Assembly (NCBI RefSeq): GCF_020687385.1
Contig: NZ_JAJEQM010000002.1
Location: 225,100-289,099 of the forward strand
Length of the DNA stretch: 64,000 nucleotides
Source: Hominilimicola fabiformis
Lineage (GTDB): Bacteria; Bacillota; Clostridia; UBA1381
Reading direction: 5' to 3'
Shown here: piece after piece, positions 62,384 through 64,000 of the stretch
How the letters are laid out: each line of letters starts with the position of its first letter
How positions within the stretch are numbered: the first letter of the stretch is position 1
Notes under the pieces: model-generated
The model's database searches: none
What the model was told of the DNA's origin: nothing
The model's input: the letters and a program-made list of their open reading frames with translations, nothing else
Made by a program: the position numbers and the translations under genes

Positions 62384-63897
62384 TCTATACAAATGGTTGG
62401 TTCTACGGTGAAAACTTGCTTGAAGAACTTGATACCGAAGGTGAATACTACATTGACCGTGACACAGGCAAACTTTACTATTACGCACCGTCAGATTTTA
62501 CAAGCGGTAATTATGAAATCGGCTTGTCTATGCTGAAAACTCCGATTTTCAACTTTAACGGTGCTGAATATGTCAATGTAAGTAACATTACAATGAAAGG
62601 CGGACGTGGATATGCGGTACTTGGTACAAGTGCGGGATATTCAATACCGAGTTTTAAAGATTGGATGATTTCGAGAGGTGCCGATTTAAACGGTGCAAAC
62701 TTCACGAAGGGTTCTGGTTCGTCGGTTTATATAGCTGACATAGATAAATATACCGACTCACAAGTATTCCCGGGACACGTTTGGGACGGTTTTGTCGATG
62801 ACGGTAACGGTGTAAATCATATTGATGTGAAGAATTGTAATATCTTTAATTTCGGCTCGGGCGCTATTGTTATAAACGGTACAGACGTTCATTTGGATAA
62901 TAACCATATTAAAAATATCGGCGGTACTGCGTTGTATCTTCGCGGCGGTGATTTGGAGACATTAACGCCAAGCAATAACGAAATATTGAATAATAATATT
63001 CACCATGTAGGATATTTGCAGAAATCATATGTTCCTGCGATTGGAATGCACGGTGTCGGTATTCACGTTGCGTACAATGATTTGTATGACGCTCCGCACT
63101 GTATATTTAACTATCACGGTAATGACCATGTAATTGAATATAATAAAATTCACGATGCGGTTAAAGAATGTTTGGATATGGACGCTATTTATACCAGAAA
63201 CGAATATGTACCGCAATGGCGAGGCAGTGTTATAAAGAACAACTATATTTACAATATCGGTATTTATCCGGTCGGTGAATATAAGAAACAGCTTAATGTT
63301 TCGGCAATAAGAACAGATAACTACGGTCACGCTTTGCAGATTTACAATAATGTATTTGCAAATATCGGTTCAGACGGTGCCAATAATGTTATCGGTGTAA
63401 CGGCACAAGGTAACAGAAACACACTTAAAGGCAATATATTTGTTGATTGTAGCGCAACATTCCTTGGTTGGAACTCATATGCTCCGGGTGCAACGTGGGA
63501 TATGACAAAGACAGAGGAAAAAGAAAGAGTTGAATTGGCTGAAAAATATGCGGCAAATCCGATATTTGCGGCAAAATATCCTGAACTTGCTACATTCAAA
63601 GATGAATATTATAAATCTGTTGCAACAAATATATTTGACGAAAATCTTGTTGTTAATATTAAGTTTAAACTTAGTCAGGCAAACGGAACTGTCAACCCTC
63701 AGGGTACAAGAGGTGCGCCTGAATTGATAAAGGGTACAAACAACTATTTAACAACATCAGATCCGGGATTTGTTGATTATGCTAACGGAAACTATGAATT
63801 GAAGCCCGATAGTGAAGTATTCAAAAAGATTCCGGAATTCCAAAATATTGATATGAGTAAAATGGGTAATAATGAACCTGTTGGCCCTTCAAATTAA
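62383..63897 (+). CDS. 5'-truncated right-handed beta-helix glycosidase
   Basis: The reading frame (about 505 codons) starts inside a protein. The first family-like residues are LYTNGWFYGENLLEELDTEG and YYIDRDTGKLYYYAPSD. It then has repeats typical of a right-handed parallel beta-helix (NISNITMKGG-like strands, VDVKNCNIFNFGSGAIVING as a span, IKNIGGTALYLRGG, NNNIHHVG, NDLYDAPH). Such proteins include polysaccharide lyases and glycosidases such as GH141/GH120. The N-terminal half, including any signal peptide, is absent, and no plausible start with a ribosome site exists; TTG 62374 lies in the kinase remnant. Probably nonfunctional as it stands. The stop is at 63895-63897. Confidence 0.7.
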   Translation, partial: LYTNGWFYGENLLEELDTEGEYYIDRDTGKLYYYAPSDFTSGNYEIGLSMLKTPIFNFNGAEYVNVSNITMKGGRGYAVLGTSAGYSIPSFKDWMISRGADLNGANFTKGSGSSVYIADIDKYTDSQVFPGHVWDGFVDDGNGVNHIDVKNCNIFNFGSGAIVINGTDVHLDNNHIKNIGGTALYLRGGDLETLTPSNNEILNNNIHHVGYLQKSYVPAIGMHGVGIHVAYNDLYDAPHCIFNYHGNDHVIEYNKIHDAVKECLDMDAIYTRNEYVPQWRGSVIKNNYIYNIGIYPVGEYKKQLNVSAIRTDNYGHALQIYNNVFANIGSDGANNVIGVTAQGNRNTLKGNIFVDCSATFLGWNSYAPGATWDMTKTEEKERVELAEKYAANPIFAAKYPELATFKDEYYKSVATNIFDENLVVNIKFKLSQANGTVNPQGTRGAPELIKGTNNYLTTSDPGFVDYANGNYELKPDSEVFKKIPEFQNIDMSKMGNNEPVGPSN

Positions 63898-63926
63898 TTT
63901 GGACTTATAAAAGAGGGGGCAGATGA

Positions 63927-64000
63927 TGTGACCCCCAAAAGTTAGACTTTTTATAGCGTAGTAGTTTTAACGACTGCTACGCTATTTTTATGCAGCCAAG
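63927..64000. mobile_element. Possible insertion-sequence end (IS3/IS150-like)
   Basis: TGACCCCCAAAAGTTAGAC at about 63929 resembles the terminal repeats of IS150-group IS3 elements that I recall. It is followed at once by a hairpin with a T-run (AGCGTAGTAG 63955-63964 against CTGCTACGCT 63974-63983). The rest would be outside the window. An alternative is that GGGGG...CCCCC (63914-63936) is simply a terminator for the gene to the left. Confidence 0.35.

Noticed and set aside
1..64000. tRNA, rRNA or CRISPR arrays anywhere in the window
   Set aside because: No conserved rRNA segments, tRNA-like cloverleaf with TTCRA loop, or regularly spaced repeats were found by eye; a covariance-model scan would be needed to exclude small RNAs.

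Overview
The window looks like a chromosomal segment of an AT-rich, low-GC Gram-positive, spore-forming Clostridia-type bacterium. The signs are Firmicutes gene orders (aroQ-pepP; gdpP-rplI-dnaB-tilS-ftsH), two sporulation proteases (SpoIVB, SpoIVFB-like), strong GGAGG ribosome binding sites with frequent TTG/GTG starts, SLH-anchored surface enzymes and plant or host glycan hydrolases. A gut or rumen polysaccharide degrader is a reasonable inference. The species cannot be fixed from the sequence alone.

Layout. 1-16.5 kb is mostly housekeeping: the aroQ 3' end, an M24 peptidase, spoIVB (-), pcrA, a LysR regulator divergent from leuCDB, then a MazG-like gene, gdpP, rplI, dnaB, tilS, ftsH and a DUF1858 gene. 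17.2-23 kb holds a DUF5107/TPR protein and a GH2 glycosidase. 23-25.4 kb (-) holds an AgrA/AgrC-like two-component pair and a 59-aa ribbon-helix-helix protein.

25.6-50.7 kb is the unusual part. It is a type VII secretion (WXG100/YukD/EssC) locus merged with a large Ser/Thr phospho-signalling set. The first operon encodes an FHA-EssC ATPase, an EspG/DUF5081-like protein, YukD, three WXG100 proteins, a long candidate substrate, DUF4176, a PP2C phosphatase, two intact kinases (one fused to DUF805) and a third kinase N-lobe fused in frame to half a subtilase. After an SLH-anchored GH26-like gene, a second operon encodes a membrane PP2C with an exported coiled-coil/Ser-rich tail, a similar exported coiled-coil protein, a membrane kinase with an extracellular propeller-like domain, two exported stalk-domain/propeller proteins, a PP2C that has lost its metal ligands, and a membrane protein with the same type of extracellular domain. 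The promoters of the two operons share about 45 bp of similar sequence, which suggests co-regulation. No EsaA, EssA or EssB homologue is recognisable here. The working inference is a T7SS whose FHA-bearing motor is controlled by kinases and phosphatases that read an extracellular signal.

50.7-64 kb: an AraC regulator with a well-formed activator site in front of a frameshifted GH127-type gene, a GNAT gene, a SpoIVFB-like protease, ftsK/spoIIIE, a YgiQ-type radical SAM gene, folD, and an abrupt junction near 62383. There the 3' end of a YesM-like kinase (-) abuts a 5'-truncated beta-helix glycosidase (+), which is followed at the right edge by what may be an insertion-sequence end.
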